Source: Henckelia pumila
Taxonomy: Eukaryota; Streptophyta; Magnoliopsida; Lamiales; Gesneriaceae
NCBI RefSeq assembly: GCF_033568475.1
Contig: NW_027331831.1
Coordinates: forward strand, 15,190,001 to 15,254,000
Length of the DNA: 64,000 nucleotides
Reading direction: 5' to 3'
The notes below the pieces were generated by a model that was not told the DNA's origin, did no database searches, and saw only the letters and a program-made list of their open reading frames with translations. Both the position numbers and the translations under genes were made by a program. Positions 48,052-60,108 of this stretch are shown piece by piece. Position 1 is the stretch's first letter. Every line of letters begins with the position of its first letter.

Positions 48052-49169
48052 CCGACCCTTCCCGAATCCCATCCCATTCCCGTCCCGAAAAAATCCCAAC
48101 CCAAAATTTTTCCAACCCAAAATTTTGGGATTTTTCCCATCCCGATTAATATCGGGAGAGGGATCGGGAATAAAACCTTATCCCGACGGGATTTCCGACC
48201 CGTCCTGAAATAATATAATAAGGTAAATATTATTAGGTTTCAACTCATATAACACTTAATTGTGGACTTAATTCGCATAATTTTTATTGTTGGAACGATA
48301 AAATTGTAAAATCACGAAATGACATTTTATTTTTGTATATTTTTTTTAAAAATAAATTAATAATTTAATTAATTCATATTTATAATTATCTAATTAGAAA
48401 AAATATGTAGAACAAGACTCAAGAGATTAATTTGACAATATATTTAACAAAATTTATTTAGTAATTGTATCCGAACATTTTATTAATAATTATCCGATAC
48501 ATTTTTTCTCTTAGCAAAACCTTGAAACATCATCCAAAATATTTTAATATTATATATTTTAAGTTAAATATTTATTTTTATTTATAAATATAAGTTTCTA
48601 AATAGAATATTTAATAAAATAAACACATTTTTTTTATAATTCGGGATTTTCTCTCCCTACCTGACGAAATCCCGAATGTTCGGGTCCCAAAATGTTTCAG
48701 GTACGTGATCGGGAGAAAAAAATGTTTCTCGATTCTTTTCGAGACGGGAGTTGGGTAGGGGGTTTACGGGACGAGTCCCGATCCTATTTCACCCCTACTT
48801 TGAACTGTACATCCGTTTGTGTAAATTAAGATATAATTCACACAGGACTCTCCCTGATACAATTCAATTCTCATGATTGTGTTCGTTTTGGCCATGAACA
48901 CACGTCTGGTTCTGTAAGAAGGTCTAGAATTGAGCCTTGCAATTTCTTCGAAGCGGTCCCATTTGTCTCTGACATAGATGATTCTATGTTGAATTCCATC
49001 AGAATCATTAAAAGCAATAAAATTATCCTCAATATTCACTGTTTGCAATAGGAATAGACTAGGGATAACCCCTACAGTGATCTACCCAACCAGTTCGATT
49101 AAGTTGTCCCATTGAACCTAGTTCTTGGGATCTCTAGTCAGCATAGGTTGGGTTTTTCTTTGTACCAAT

Positions 49170-51373
49170 TTATTCCATAGGCTTCAGTCTCATTCCTTTT
49201 GAAAAATTTTCAACTAACTCTCTGTTTAAACTTTTGGTTAACGGATCCGCTATATTATCCTTTGACTTTACATAGTCAATAGAGATAACTCCAGTTGAGA
49301 GTAGTTGTCTAATGGTATTGTGTCTACGACGTATATGTCTAGACTTTCCATTATTTATCTTGCTTTGTACCCTTCCGATCGCAGATTGGCTATCACAATG
49401 AATGCAAATAGTCGTACAAGTTTCACCCATCCCGGAACTTCTTCTAAGAATAGACGCAATCATTCAGCTTCTTCAGCACACTTATAAAGTGCAATAAACT
49501 CAGATTCCATCGTGGATCTGGCTACTACAGTTTGTTTAGAAGATTTTCAAGCAATTGCTGCACCTCCTAAAGTGAATACAAATCCACTTGTAGATTTTGA
49601 GTCTTTCATATCAGATATCCTATTTGCATAACTGTATCCTTCAATAACAGCGGGATATCTGGTATAGTGCAACCCATGGTCACGAGTATATCTTAAATAC
49701 CTGAGCAATCTGATCATTGTTTTCCAATGTTCAGCTCCTGGATTACTCGTGAATCTGCTCAATTGCTTACTGCATAGGCTATGTCTGGACATGTACAACT
49801 CATTAAGTACATCAGACTACCAATTACTCGATAATATTCTAATTAGGAGATACTCTCACCACGATTCTTCGATAGATGTTGACTCGTATCTATCGGGGTT
49901 CTAGCCAATGCATAGTCATCCTTATTGAATTTCTCAAGAATTTTGTCCACATTAATGTGACTGACATAGAACCATCCCTTCTGATGTTCTATGGATTTTA
50001 ATTCCAAGAATGACATTGGCTAATCCCAAATCTTTCATGTCGAATTTTGAGTTCAGCAGTTTCTTAGTGAATTTGATCATCTTATCATTGCTTTCGATGA
50101 TAAGCATGTCATCTACGTAAAGACATAAAATGACATAGCCACTTTCAGTTTTCTTTACATATACACATTTGTCACACTAATTGACTTTAAATCCACTTTC
50201 TAGCATGGCTTTGTCAAATTTTTCGTGCCATTGTTTTGGTGCTTGATTTAAGCCATACAAAGACTTCACCAATTTACAAACTTTATTTTCTTGCCCAGGT
50301 GCAGAAAATCCCTTAGGTTGTTCCATGTAAATTTCTTCTTCTAAATATCCATTTAGAAATACAATCTTTACATCCATTTAATGTAATTCAAGATTTCGCA
50401 ATGCGGTAATTGCAAGTATCACTCGAATGGAAGTTATTCTCGTGACTGGAGAATAAGTGTCAAAGTAATTAAGCCCTTCACGTTGACGGTAACCCTTGAT
50501 TACCAATCTGGCTTTATACTTATCTATTGTTCCATCTGATTTCATTTTTCGTTTAAAAATCCATTTATAACCTAGTGGTTTGATTCCCGGAGAAGGTCCA
50601 CTAGTTCCCACGTATGATTTTGCAAAATGGATTCTATTTATGAATTTATAGCTTCTTTCCATTGAGGTCCTTCAGATGAATTCACAGCTTTCTTGAAGCT
50701 TTGAGGTTCACTTTCCATCATGGAAGTGATGAAATCCGGACCTAATTATTTCTCAATTCTAGCTTTTTTGCTACGTCTAGGTTCAACTTCGTAGTTAACC
50801 TCTTTTTATTTTTTCCATTGTCTCATGTAATCTTTTGGATGAACTTGGTTCTTCCTTAGATTTGCAAGGGAACACATGTTCAAAGAACGAAGAATTTCTT
50901 GATTCCATTATCGTATTCTTATGAATGTCAAGAATTTGAGATTCATACACAAGGAATCGATAGACGCTACTATTGTGTGCATATCCTATGAAAATGCAAT
51001 CAACAGTTTTTGGTCCAATTTTTTCCTTTTTCGAAGTAGGTACCGCTACCTTGGCAAGACCCACACTCACAAATATTGGTATGAAGGTATTCTTCCTTTT
51101 CATAATTCATATGGACTTTTATATTGCTTCTTCCGGGGTATCTTATTTAAAAGGTAATTAGCTGTTAAAACAGCTTCCCCCCACATGTTCCGTGGTAAAC
51201 CAGAACTCAATAACAGTGCATTCATCATTTCTTTCAAAAGTGCGATTCTTTCGCTCTGCGACACCATTTTGCTGAGGAGAGTAAGGTGAATTTCTTTTGC
51301 GTCTGATACCATGTTGAACACAAAAATCAGTAAATGGTGATTCATACTCACCTCAACGATCACTTCTTAGCAC

Positions 51374-51407
<34 letters not shown>

Positions 51408-53134
51408 CTTTTGTAGTGGACAAACTTTTCAATAGCTTCATCTTTACTTTTAAGAAGATACATATAACAATATTTTGTGCTATCGTCAATAAAAGTAATT
51501 AAGTATTTGTTTCCACCACGTGTTTGTATTCCTTTTAAATCACATAGATCAGAGTGTATCAAATCAAGGGTTCACTTTTTCTTTCAACTGTTTGAAAAGA
51601 TGATCTTGTTAGTTTTGCCTCAACACAAGTTTCACATTTGTGTTGTGTATCAATTTTGAATGTAGGAATGATTTTCAAGTTAATTAATCTACGAATCGTA
51701 TCATAATTAACAGGTCCTATTCTACCATGCCACAAATTGGAAGACTCAAGCAAGTAAGCAGAAGATTTCATTTTATTGATCACGTGCTTAATAGCCATTA
51801 CATTGAGTTTGAACAAACCATTGCTTACATAGCCTTTTCCAACAAACATTCCACTCTTAGACAAAACAACTTTATCTGACTCAAACACAATACGAAAACC
51901 ATGCTTGTTAAGAAGTGACCCAGACACCAAGTTCTTACGAATTTCTGGCACATACAACACATTGTTCAAAGTCAGCTCTTTTCCAGAGTCATCTTCAAAA
52001 CCACTTTTCCTTGTCCCTTGATTTCAGAAGTTGCAGAATTTCCCATGAACATCATTTTCCCGTTCTCGGATTTCTCAAGATTTGCAAACATCTCTTTGTT
52101 AGAGCAAACATGGCAAGTGACACCAGTGTCAATCCACCACTCCCTTGGGTTTGAACCAACCAAATTCACTTAAAAAATTACAACACAGAGGTTCATGTTT
52201 GAAACCTCATGGGATATGTTCTCCACCATATTCACCTCTCGGTTTTTCTTTGGCTTCTTGCACTCAGAGGCCTTGTGACCAGTACCATCACAGTTGTAGC
52301 ATTTTCCGAAGAAATTTTTTTCGAAATGCCTCCTTTTGGTCCCATTTTCATCCCTTTGTTTGAAGGATTGAAGTGTTTCTTTTTTTAGATTTGGCCATGC
52401 TTGACAAAATTTGCTTTAGCAGCAACTGGAGAAAACAGTCGTCTTTCAGAGCTTTTGTTGTCTTCCTCGATACAAAGTCGAACAATGAGTTCTTCAACAT
52501 TCATCTCCTTTCTTTTGTGTTTCAAGTAGTTCTTGAAATCCTTTCATGCTGACGGCAGCTTCTCAACAAAGGCCGCCACTTGGAAGGATTTGCTCAACGT
52601 CATCCCCTCAGAGTGAATTTCGTGAAGAATCACTAGGATCTCTTGAACTTGGCTGATAACCGGCTTGGAATCCACCATCTTAAAATCCAAAAAGCGGCCT
52701 ACAAGAAACTTCTTGGCCCCCACATCCTCGATTTTGTACTTTCTGTCAAGGGATTCCCACAGCTCTTTGGCCATTTTCTTTTCGCAATACACATTGTAGA
52801 ACGAATCTGTCAATCCGTTCAGTACGTAATTTTGGCATAGAAAATCAGAATGATTCCATGCCTCCAAAGTACTGACGGATACAACATCTCCCTCACCCTC
52901 CTTGAGCTTAGGAGCATCCTCCGAGAGGAATCTGGTCAGGTTTTGTGTTGTAAAGTAGAAGAGCATTTTCTGCTACCACCTCTTGAAGTCCGCACCAATG
53001 AACTTCTCTGGCTTTTCTTCGTGATTATTTGGAACAGGAACGGCAGCACCACGTGGGGAAACAGGAGGAACGACACAATTTTGAACCGTGATAATAGGGG
53101 CAACCGGAGTAGTCTCACCTGAAGCAGAAGCCAT
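49170..53134 (-). pseudogene. Coding relic of copia element A (gag to RNase H)
   Basis: Minus strand, right to left. Gag starts near 53134 (MASASGETTPVAP) with a UBN2-type core (AKELWESLDRKYK). Integrase follows at about 51100-52000 (pre-integrase SNLWHGRIGPVNYDTIRRL, HSDLCDLKGIQTRGGNKYL). Then come reverse transcriptase at about 50180-50660 (PLGYKWIFKRKMKSDG, LYGLNQAPKQWHEKFD) and RNase H at about 49170-49790 (DYVKSKDNIADPLTKSL). It is broken into many pieces. The lineage within copia is not resolved by eye. Confidence 0.88.
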
Positions 53135-53180
53135 TTTTGAAAAAATCACGTAATGAGTACCGAAAAATCTGTTTTAAGTT

Positions 53181-53948
53181 TGTTATCAAAATATGCAAAC
53201 TCAAAACGCGAATATTACAAAAATAATACTATAAGAATGAATAATGATATTAGTATAACACAACAGTATAAAAGGAAACAGTTAAGCAAACCGAGACCTG
53301 TAACTAGTACAGTTTTCTTAAAACAGATTCGTCCCCTCTGGAGTATGCTTCGAGGATTACACGGACGTCTGTTTCCCAGGATACAACAAAAAAACCTTGT
53401 AGACACCTAGCACGAAGGAACTACATCGGCAAAATAAAAATGTACCTGAATAGTATCACGACGGGACAGAAACGCAAGAACAGAGCAACAACGAAAGCAG
53501 AGTGCAGGAACTGAGAGGGATTCGTGAGCTGTGTTAGATTGTGATATCGTGTTCTGAAGGACTGGAGTCTGCCTCTCTATATATAGGCACTTGGGTTCCA
53601 TATGGACAGTCACAGCAGCCAGCTGAAAATCCAAAGGTCAGGCAGATGGAGCACCAACAGTCAGTAGCCAGATGGAGCACCAACAGTCAGTCAGACTGAA
53701 GGTCACATCCAGAAGGTTCGAAATTAAAATTCAAAAATTAGAAAAAGGTGGGGTCAGGCAGATGAATCACCAACAATCAGTCAGACTGAAGGTCACATCC
53801 AGAAGGTTCGAATTCAAAAATGGTGGCCAACACTAGGTAGGCAATTTTGCCTTGATCGGTTCGACATTCGATGCACCCAGGTTGCGCTCATATGCAAGTC
53901 AAGCCTTTTCCATTTCCTATTCAATGTGGGATACTCCCACATGCCTTC
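53181..53948 (-). repeat. 5' LTR of copia element A, left part
   Basis: It matches 40853 onwards of the 3' LTR. It has an extra local duplication (CAGGCAGATG...AGAAGGTTCGAA, near 53635 and 53755). The LTR continues at 58858-58940, right of the nested element B. Confidence 0.88.
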
Positions 53949-54169
53949 TGTTAGATTGCCGATAATTACTACTAATTAACATGTGTATATAGCTTGATTG
54001 TAGGCATTACTTGATTGTAGCAGTCACGTGATTATAGGAGATTTGATAGCTTAATTGTAGGAGTTAATTGTATGAGTGTGACTAAGAGATCCTCTTTTTA
54101 TATTGATGTACGTACAGATTGTAAAAGTGAAGTGAATAAAAATGTTTTGTTCATCCAAACTCTCAAAGA
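53949..54169 (+). repeat. 5' LTR of copia element B
   Basis: It is 221 bp and ends CTCTCAAAGA directly before the primer-binding site. Confidence 0.92.
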
Positions 54170-54269
54170 TGGTATCAGAGCGCCAGCTTATTCGTTCCAT
54201 CCCATAAACTTTATTCACTTTGAAATCCTATCATTTCACCTTATTCCTTACTCATTCCACAACCCATTG

Positions 54270-54297
<28 letters not shown>
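54270..54297. repeat. (TA)n microsatellite in the leader of element B
   Basis: About 12 TA units lie between the primer-binding site and gag. Confidence 0.85.
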
Positions 54298-54299
<2 letters not shown>

Positions 54300-54301
<2 letters not shown>

Positions 54302-57300
54302 AAATGAGTGAAAAAATGTTGAATCATCTGGAACAAAAACTGTTCCGGTCATTGTACAATCTGAAGGAGTATTTAATGCTGGAATCACTCTCAATGAATC
54401 AAACTATGATGTTTGGTCTCAAATAATGGAGATGCATCTTGCCGAGAGGGAAAAAACTCTCATATGTTCGTGGAAAAAAAAGTCCACCGGCAGAATCAGA
54501 AGATGGTTACGAAAAATGGTATACAGAAAATCAAAGAGTCAAAAGATAGTTGCTAATGTCCATGTCTTTAGAAATTATGAAGCGTTATTTACGCATACCA
54601 ACAACATATTAAATTTGGAATGCGCTGTCAAAAGCATTCTATGATGGAAGTGATGAATTACAGGTTTTCTATTTGAACCAGAAAGCTTTCTCGGCCAAAC
54701 AAAATGGAAAATCAATCTCCGTATATTATGGAGAGCTTACTGAAATTTTTCGAGAACTAGATCACCGTGATAAAGTGGTCATGAAAAATCCGAACGATGT
54801 GAAGACGTACCAGAAGTCGATTGAGCGACTGAGAGTGCACATGTTCCTTGCGGGATTAGACGATGATTTTGAACAAGTTCGTGGAGAAATTCTGTGAAAA
54901 GAATCGATCCCGGATCTAGAATAATGTTATTCTCTAATTCGTCATGAGGTCGTACGTCGTACTACTCTAAGCAGTGACTCCACAAACTTCGAAGCTTCTG
55001 CAATGGTGGCTCATAACCAATCTAATCAACAAGAACGATCAAGGCCTAACCATTCTAAAACAACAAAAGATTTCGATAGGTCTACCTACAGATGCACTCA
55101 ATGCAAACGACCTGGTCACACAAAGAGTAGATGATTTGAAGTTGTGGGATACCCAGAATGGTGGGATCATAATCGTGATTCACAAAAGAAAAACTCAAAA
55201 GGGACATCTCTTGATGCAGTTGTTGACACAAAGGTGGAAGATGATGGAATGAAAAGACATCGGCATTAGCAGCAGCAACATCAAACGGTGGTAAGGGTCT
55301 TAATCTGCATACATTTATGTCTAATAGTACATGGATAATTGATTCGGGGGCCACAGATCATATGACATTTGATTCCAGACAGGTCTTAAACCTTAATCCA
55401 TCATCACAAAAATTTGTCTCTACAACAACTGGTACCATGATCCCAGTTACCGGGGAAGGATCTTTATCTCTCACAAACAATATAAACTTGGATTCTGTTT
55501 TAGTTGTTCCATCATTGGATTACAATCTTTTATCAATTTCTCAAATAACTGCAACTTTATCTTGTGTTGTCATTTTTTGGCCTGAATTTTGTGTCTTTAA
55601 GGATATTCGAACAAGACAGACGATTTGTTGTGGTGTTAAGTGAGGGAAGCTATACTATTTGGATGTAATGCCTTTAGACAAGGTGCAGAAGGCTTTTATT
55701 GTGGACATCATCGAGAAGAATAAAAGGAAATCTGAAATTTGGTTATGGCATCGACGTCTCGGGCATGAATCATTTGGTTATCTCAAAAGATTGTTTCCTA
55801 GTTTATTTTCAAAGTGTGATATCTCTGCTTTTCGATGTGATATTTGTGAATTGGCAAAAAGTCATCGTGCTTCATTTCCTTTGAATTTAAATAAAAGTAC
55901 AATTCCCTTTATGATCATACACTCTGATGTTTGGGGTCCATCCAAAGTAACTACTCTCGGTGGCTCACGTTGGTTTGTTACTTTTATTGACGACTGCACT
56001 AGAATGACCTGGTTATACTTGATGAAATCCAAAAGTGAGGTGACTTTATTATTTAAAAACTTTCACAAACTGGTTTGTACTTAGTATAATGCACAGGTTC
56101 AAGTTCTACGTAGTGACAATGGAGGGGAATACAAAAAATTCAGAACTTCAACAATATTTAGAAGCACATGGCATCATCAATCAAACCACTTGTCCCAACA
56201 CTCCTCAACAAAATGGAGTCGCTGAGTGCAAAAATCGTCACTTGTTAGAGGTTTTCCGTGCCTCTTTAATAGAAGCACATATGCCATTACACTATTGGGG
56301 AGAAGCTCTTACATCTGCAGCATATTTAATAAACCATGTACCTTCGAATTCTATCGATTTCAAGACACCTGCTGAGGCTCTTGCTGAAACTGTGGTTGCC
56401 CCAACTATCTCAAATTTACTGCCTCGTGTATTTGGTTGAGCAGCATTTGTACACCTTCACAAGCACCAGCGAGATAAATTGATTCCACGTGCGTTATGGT
56501 GTGTTTTCGTGGGGTATGCTGCCCATTAAAAGGGGTATCGATGTTATCATCCTCCGACTCGGCGTATGTTTATCACAATGGACGTCGTATTTCATGAGGA
56601 TTCAATGTATTTTTCATCCAAATCTGAACTTCAGGAGGAGTACCAAGATGAAATTCAGTTTTTGACCCATGAATCTGAGGAAGATGAATCCCTTGGCATT
56701 GGTAGTCAAAATTTGAGCAACCGAGAAGTAAATAGCCTAAATCTAAATTTTTTTGAGGAATTTGGACATACAAGTGATCAAGAGATAAGTGAACATGGCT
56801 TGAGTGGTAATGAAATACAAGAAACATCGGCTTCATCTCCATCTCCACTTGAATCCAGATATGATTCTACCGCACCACACCAATCGTCTGCCGAAGAAGA
56901 TCCGAATTCCGTTTCTGAGCCATACAAAAAATTGTTATCACAACGACTATCTAGAGGTATTCCAAAACGCTCATATGAACATGAACTTTCTAGTAAAGTC
57001 AAATACCCTATGAGTCATTATGTGTCTAACCATCGGCTGTCGGAATCAAATAATTCATTTGTAAATCAATTATCTGTTGTATCTATTCCTAATAGTGTGC
57101 AGGAAGCCTTATCCGATCCAAGGTGGAAGGCTGCTATGAATGAAGAGATGAACTCCTTGCAAAAAAATAAAACTTGGGAACTTGTTGATCGTCCATCAGG
57201 AAAAAAATCAGTTGGATGTCGTTGGGTCTATACTGTTAAGTACACAGCAGATGGTACAATTCAACGATTTAAAACAAGATTGGTGGTAAAAGGATATACC

Positions 57301-58629
57301 GAGACATATGGTATTGATTATACAGAGACATTTGCACCTGTAGCTAAGATTAATACGGTGCGCGTATTGTTGTATTTACCTGCAAATTTGGATTGGCCAC
57401 TAAAACAATTCGATGTCAAAAATGATTTTTTGCATGGCGAGCTATCTGAAGAAATCTACATGGATCTCCCACCTGGATGCACATTATCAGAGAAACAAAG
57501 TCAGAAGGTGTGCAAATTAAAGAAATCATTGTATGGTTTGAAACAATCTCCAAGAGCTTGGTTTGGACGGTTCACCAAGTCAATGACATCATTTGGCTAT
57601 AAACAAAGTAATTCAGATCATACTTTGTTCCTAAAAAAACAAAAAGGGAAGGTAACTGTATTGATTGTATATGTTGATGACATGTTGGTTACAGGGAATG
57701 ATCCAGAAGAGGTGAAAGCTTTACAAAAGTACTTGTCTGAAGAGTTCAAAATGAAGGACCTAGGCCCATTGAAATATTTTCTTGGGATCGAAGTGTCACG
57801 ATCAAGCAAAGGAATTTTTTTGTCGTAGAGAAAATATGCCTTGGATTTATTGGAAGAGACTGGTATGTTGGCATGTCAACCAGCAGATACACCAGTAGAA
57901 GAAGTTTTGAAGCTGTGTGCTGAAAATAATCAAGTACCAATCGACAAAATGAGATACCAGAGACTTGTTGGAAGATTAATGTACTTAGCACACACAAGAC
58001 CAGATCTTGCATATTCATTGAGTGTTGTTAGCCAGTTTATGCAAAATCCCGGAGAGCAGCACATGAATGCAGTCATGCGAATTTTGAGGTATCTCAAGTC
58101 TGCTCCAGGAAAAGGGATTTTATTCTCAAAAAACACAGGTGATCAAAGTATAAATGTATATACCGATGCTGATTGGGCTGGAGCAATAGATGATCGTCGA
58201 TCTACTTCGGGATATTTTACCTTTGTGGGAGGTAATCTTGTTACATGGAGAAGTAAAAAACAAAATATAGTCGCACGTTCGAGCGCAGAAGCTGAATACA
58301 GAGGTATGTCACTTGGAATATGCGAAGCATTATGGCTAAGACTACTACTTCATGATTTGGGTTATTTCTCTAGTCAACCAATTCGGCTATATTGTGATAA
58401 TAAAGCAGCATGTGACATTGCTCATAATCCTGTTCAACATGATCGTACAAAACATGTCGAGGTGGATAGATTTTTTATTAAGGAGAAATTGGATGACAAG
58501 ATTGTGGAGCTACCCAAAATTCGATCTGAAGATCAACTGGCAGATATACTCACCAAAGCAGTTTCATTCAAAATATTTTCAAAGTTTTTAGACAAGTTGG
58601 GGATGCACGATATCTACGCCCCAACTTGA
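54300..58629 (+). pseudogene. Coding relic of copia element B (gag to RNase H)
   Basis: Gag lies at about 54300-54900. A knuckle region follows (RCTQCKRPGHTKS, near 55085). The protease region begins near 55317 (WIIDSGATDHMT). Integrase spans 55659-56440 (WHRRLGHESFGYLKRL, HSDVWGPSK, CPNTPQQNGVAE). Reverse transcriptase spans 56566-57828 (GCRWVYTVKYTADGTIQRFK, LYGLKQSPRAW, YVDDMLVTG). RNase H spans 57841-58629 (YTDADWAGAIDDRRSTSGYF, ADILTKAVS). Phrases such as TFVGGNLVTWRSKKQ suit the Ale lineage. Large parts are open, but the whole is not intact. Confidence 0.9.
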
Positions 58630-58636
58630 GGGGGAG

Positions 58637-58857
58637 TGTTAGATTGCCGATAATTACTACTAATTAACATGTGTATATAGCTTGATTGTAGGCATTACTT
58701 GATTGTAGCAGTCACTTGATTATAGGAGATTTGATAGCTTAATTTTTGGAGTTAATTGTATGAGTGTGACTAAGAGATCCTCCTTTTATATTGATGTACG
58801 TACAGATTGTAAAAGTGAAGTGAATAAAAATGTTTTGTTCATCCAAACTCTCAAAGA
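58637..58857 (+). repeat. 3' LTR of copia element B
   Basis: It is 221 bp, nearly identical to the 5' LTR, and followed by CCTTT. Confidence 0.92.
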
Positions 58858-58940
58858 CCTTTCATATAGCAAGACCAATTTCCATTCATTATGGAAAAAA
58901 CCCAATATAATCTTAACCCAATAAATCTCAAAGTTCAATA
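58858..58940 (-). repeat. 5' LTR of copia element A, right end
   Basis: It continues the LTR cut by element B (words AGCAAGACCAATTTCC, CCCAATATAATCT and ATAAATCTCAAAGTTC match 41690-41761). Confidence 0.85.
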
Positions 58941-58945
58941 ATATA

Positions 58946-59012
58946 TTGTATATTAATCTAGACTGTCAGTTAGATTGATTTTTAGCCGCCTAAAATGTCA
59001 CTTTTTAGAACA
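58946..59012. repeat. Right part of the split GTCTAGGCGG repeat (F)
   Basis: It contains TTTTTAGCCGCCTAAAATGTC and ends CTTTTTAGAACA, the inverted counterpart of TGTTCTAAAAAG at 40523. Confidence 0.65.
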
Positions 59013-59511
59013 GGGGTATATATTACGTGATAGCGGTGGAGTAAGATTGTAGACTTCATTTAAAAACAAATTCCCATCGTCGTGTAAATAAATAAATAAA
59101 ATCCATTAGTGGATCTGGTTCCGTGACTTCTTCTTAATGTAACGGGCTAAGCCTATTTCACGGGCTTCAGGTCTTATCGGGCTCTGAGAATTTAAAATCA
59201 TTTTCCGGCCTGGTAAAATGTTAACTTCGGCCCACCAAAAGTGTTCCATCATAATTTAATTCACAAAATCTCAATTTTACTTGTGTATATTGTGATGTGG
59301 TGTAAATGAACCCAATCAGAATCGAATATGATTTAAGCATCGAGTTCTGCTCAAATAAAACATATTTGAGTTCGAACTGATTTGATATTCGGAAATTTTA
59401 AATCTTTTTATTTTAGTTCGGCTCGAAATAAAATTTGGATTTGACTCAAAATATTCAAAAATATTCTTAAAACTGTTCAAACTATTGCTAGATGATTAAT
59501 ATCTAGTTGGA
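59013..59511. other. Intergenic DNA upstream of thioredoxin x
   Basis: No gene or clear repeat boundary is seen. Confidence 0.4.
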
Positions 59512-59954
59512 CAAGAGGTGAGAAAAAATATCGAATTTTTGGTATATTGGGGTTATCGTACCGAAAAAATACCGAATTTATCGAATTTTCGGTATACCAA
59601 ATTTTTCGGTACGATAACGGTATGAAATTTGAAAATTTCGGTATATACTGCTATATCGATATACCGAAATATTATATAAAAATTTAAAAATATATAATGT
59701 TTTTAAACAATAAATTTTAAATTTTTTTTAAAAAATAAGACTTTTTTAGGTATAAAATCGGTGTATTTCGATACCGTACCGAAATTTTGATATACCGTAA
59801 AATTTCGGTATAATCGATATGCTAGTTATAAATATCGTAAAATTTTTGTATAATCGATATGCTAGTTATAGATATCAAAATTTTCGATACGATATCGATA
59901 ATATGATATATGATATGCATTTTTGGGTACAATACATTAAAGTATGCCACCCCT
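59512..59954. mobile_element. hAT-like MITE, copy 2, in the thioredoxin x upstream region
   Basis: The element starts CAAGAGGTGAG and ends GTATGCCACCCCT (reverse AGGGGTGGCATAC). It is flanked by TAGTTGGA (59504-59511) and AAGTTGGA (59955-59962), an 8-bp duplication with one mismatch. The inside is made of GGTATA / ATACCGAAATTT words, as in the copy at 15794-16016. There is no coding capacity. Its right end lies about 155 bp from the thioredoxin start codon. Confidence 0.7.
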
Positions 59955-60039
59955 AAGTTGGATTGAGAATTTCTAGAAAACTACCATAACCGACACACAG
60001 TACGACATATACTTTGTAGGCCAAATTGACCTTTTGCAA

Positions 60040-60052
60040 AATATATAATAAA
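60040..60052 (+). promoter_or_regulatory. Probable TATA box of thioredoxin x
   Basis: AATATATAATAAA lies about 60 nt upstream of the ATG at 60109. Confidence 0.45.
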
Positions 60053-60108
60053 AATCTGGTAATTCGCTGTGGGGGGAAAATCGAGTGCCACTCAAATTCC
60101 CCGTTTCA

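Larger units (their letters stand above)
41921..48798. mobile_element. hAT-like non-autonomous element C, split by element D
   Basis: The left end is AGGGGTGGAAAAAATTTCCG and the right end is CCTATTTCACCCCTAC. The 8-bp duplication TTTGAACT lies at 41913-41920 and 48799-48806. Its own sequence is the short left end (41921-41950) plus 48057-48798. The latter is built from CCCGAATCCC / GGGATCGGG words that are inverted between the two sides. No transposase is visible. Target-site length and AGGGGTG ends fit hAT. It sits inside the 3' region of element A. Confidence 0.72.
53949..58857 (+). mobile_element. Ty1/copia LTR retrotransposon B (Ale-like), young
   Basis: Two 221-bp LTRs (53949-54169 and 58637-58857) start TGTTAGATTGCC. 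The left LTR is followed at once by TGGTATCAGAGC, the initiator-Met tRNA primer site. The right LTR is preceded by TTGAGGGGGAGTG, the polypurine tract. Flanks CCTTC (53944-53948) and CCTTT (58858-58862) form a 5-bp duplication with one change. It lies inside the right LTR of element A. The order is gag, zinc knuckle, protease, integrase, reverse transcriptase, RNase H. It carries several breaks. The LTRs differ at about 4 of 221 positions by eye (about 98%), so it is roughly as young as element D. Confidence 0.92.
40853..58940 (-). mobile_element. Ty1/copia LTR retrotransposon A, carrying nested insertions
   Basis: The left LTR (3' LTR of a minus-strand element) spans 40853-41761. The right (5') LTR begins at 53181 and, interrupted by element B, ends at 58940. 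The LTRs begin TGTTATCA. The 5-bp duplication ATATA flanks the whole (40848-40852 and 58941-58945). The polypurine tract lies next to the left LTR (GTGGGGGAT on the minus strand). Coding relics read, from the right, gag, protease, integrase, reverse transcriptase and RNase H, the copia order. The element is broken many times over (well above ten), besides the two large insertions. The LTR copies have diverged and differ by indels, so it is clearly older than B and D. Confidence 0.9.
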
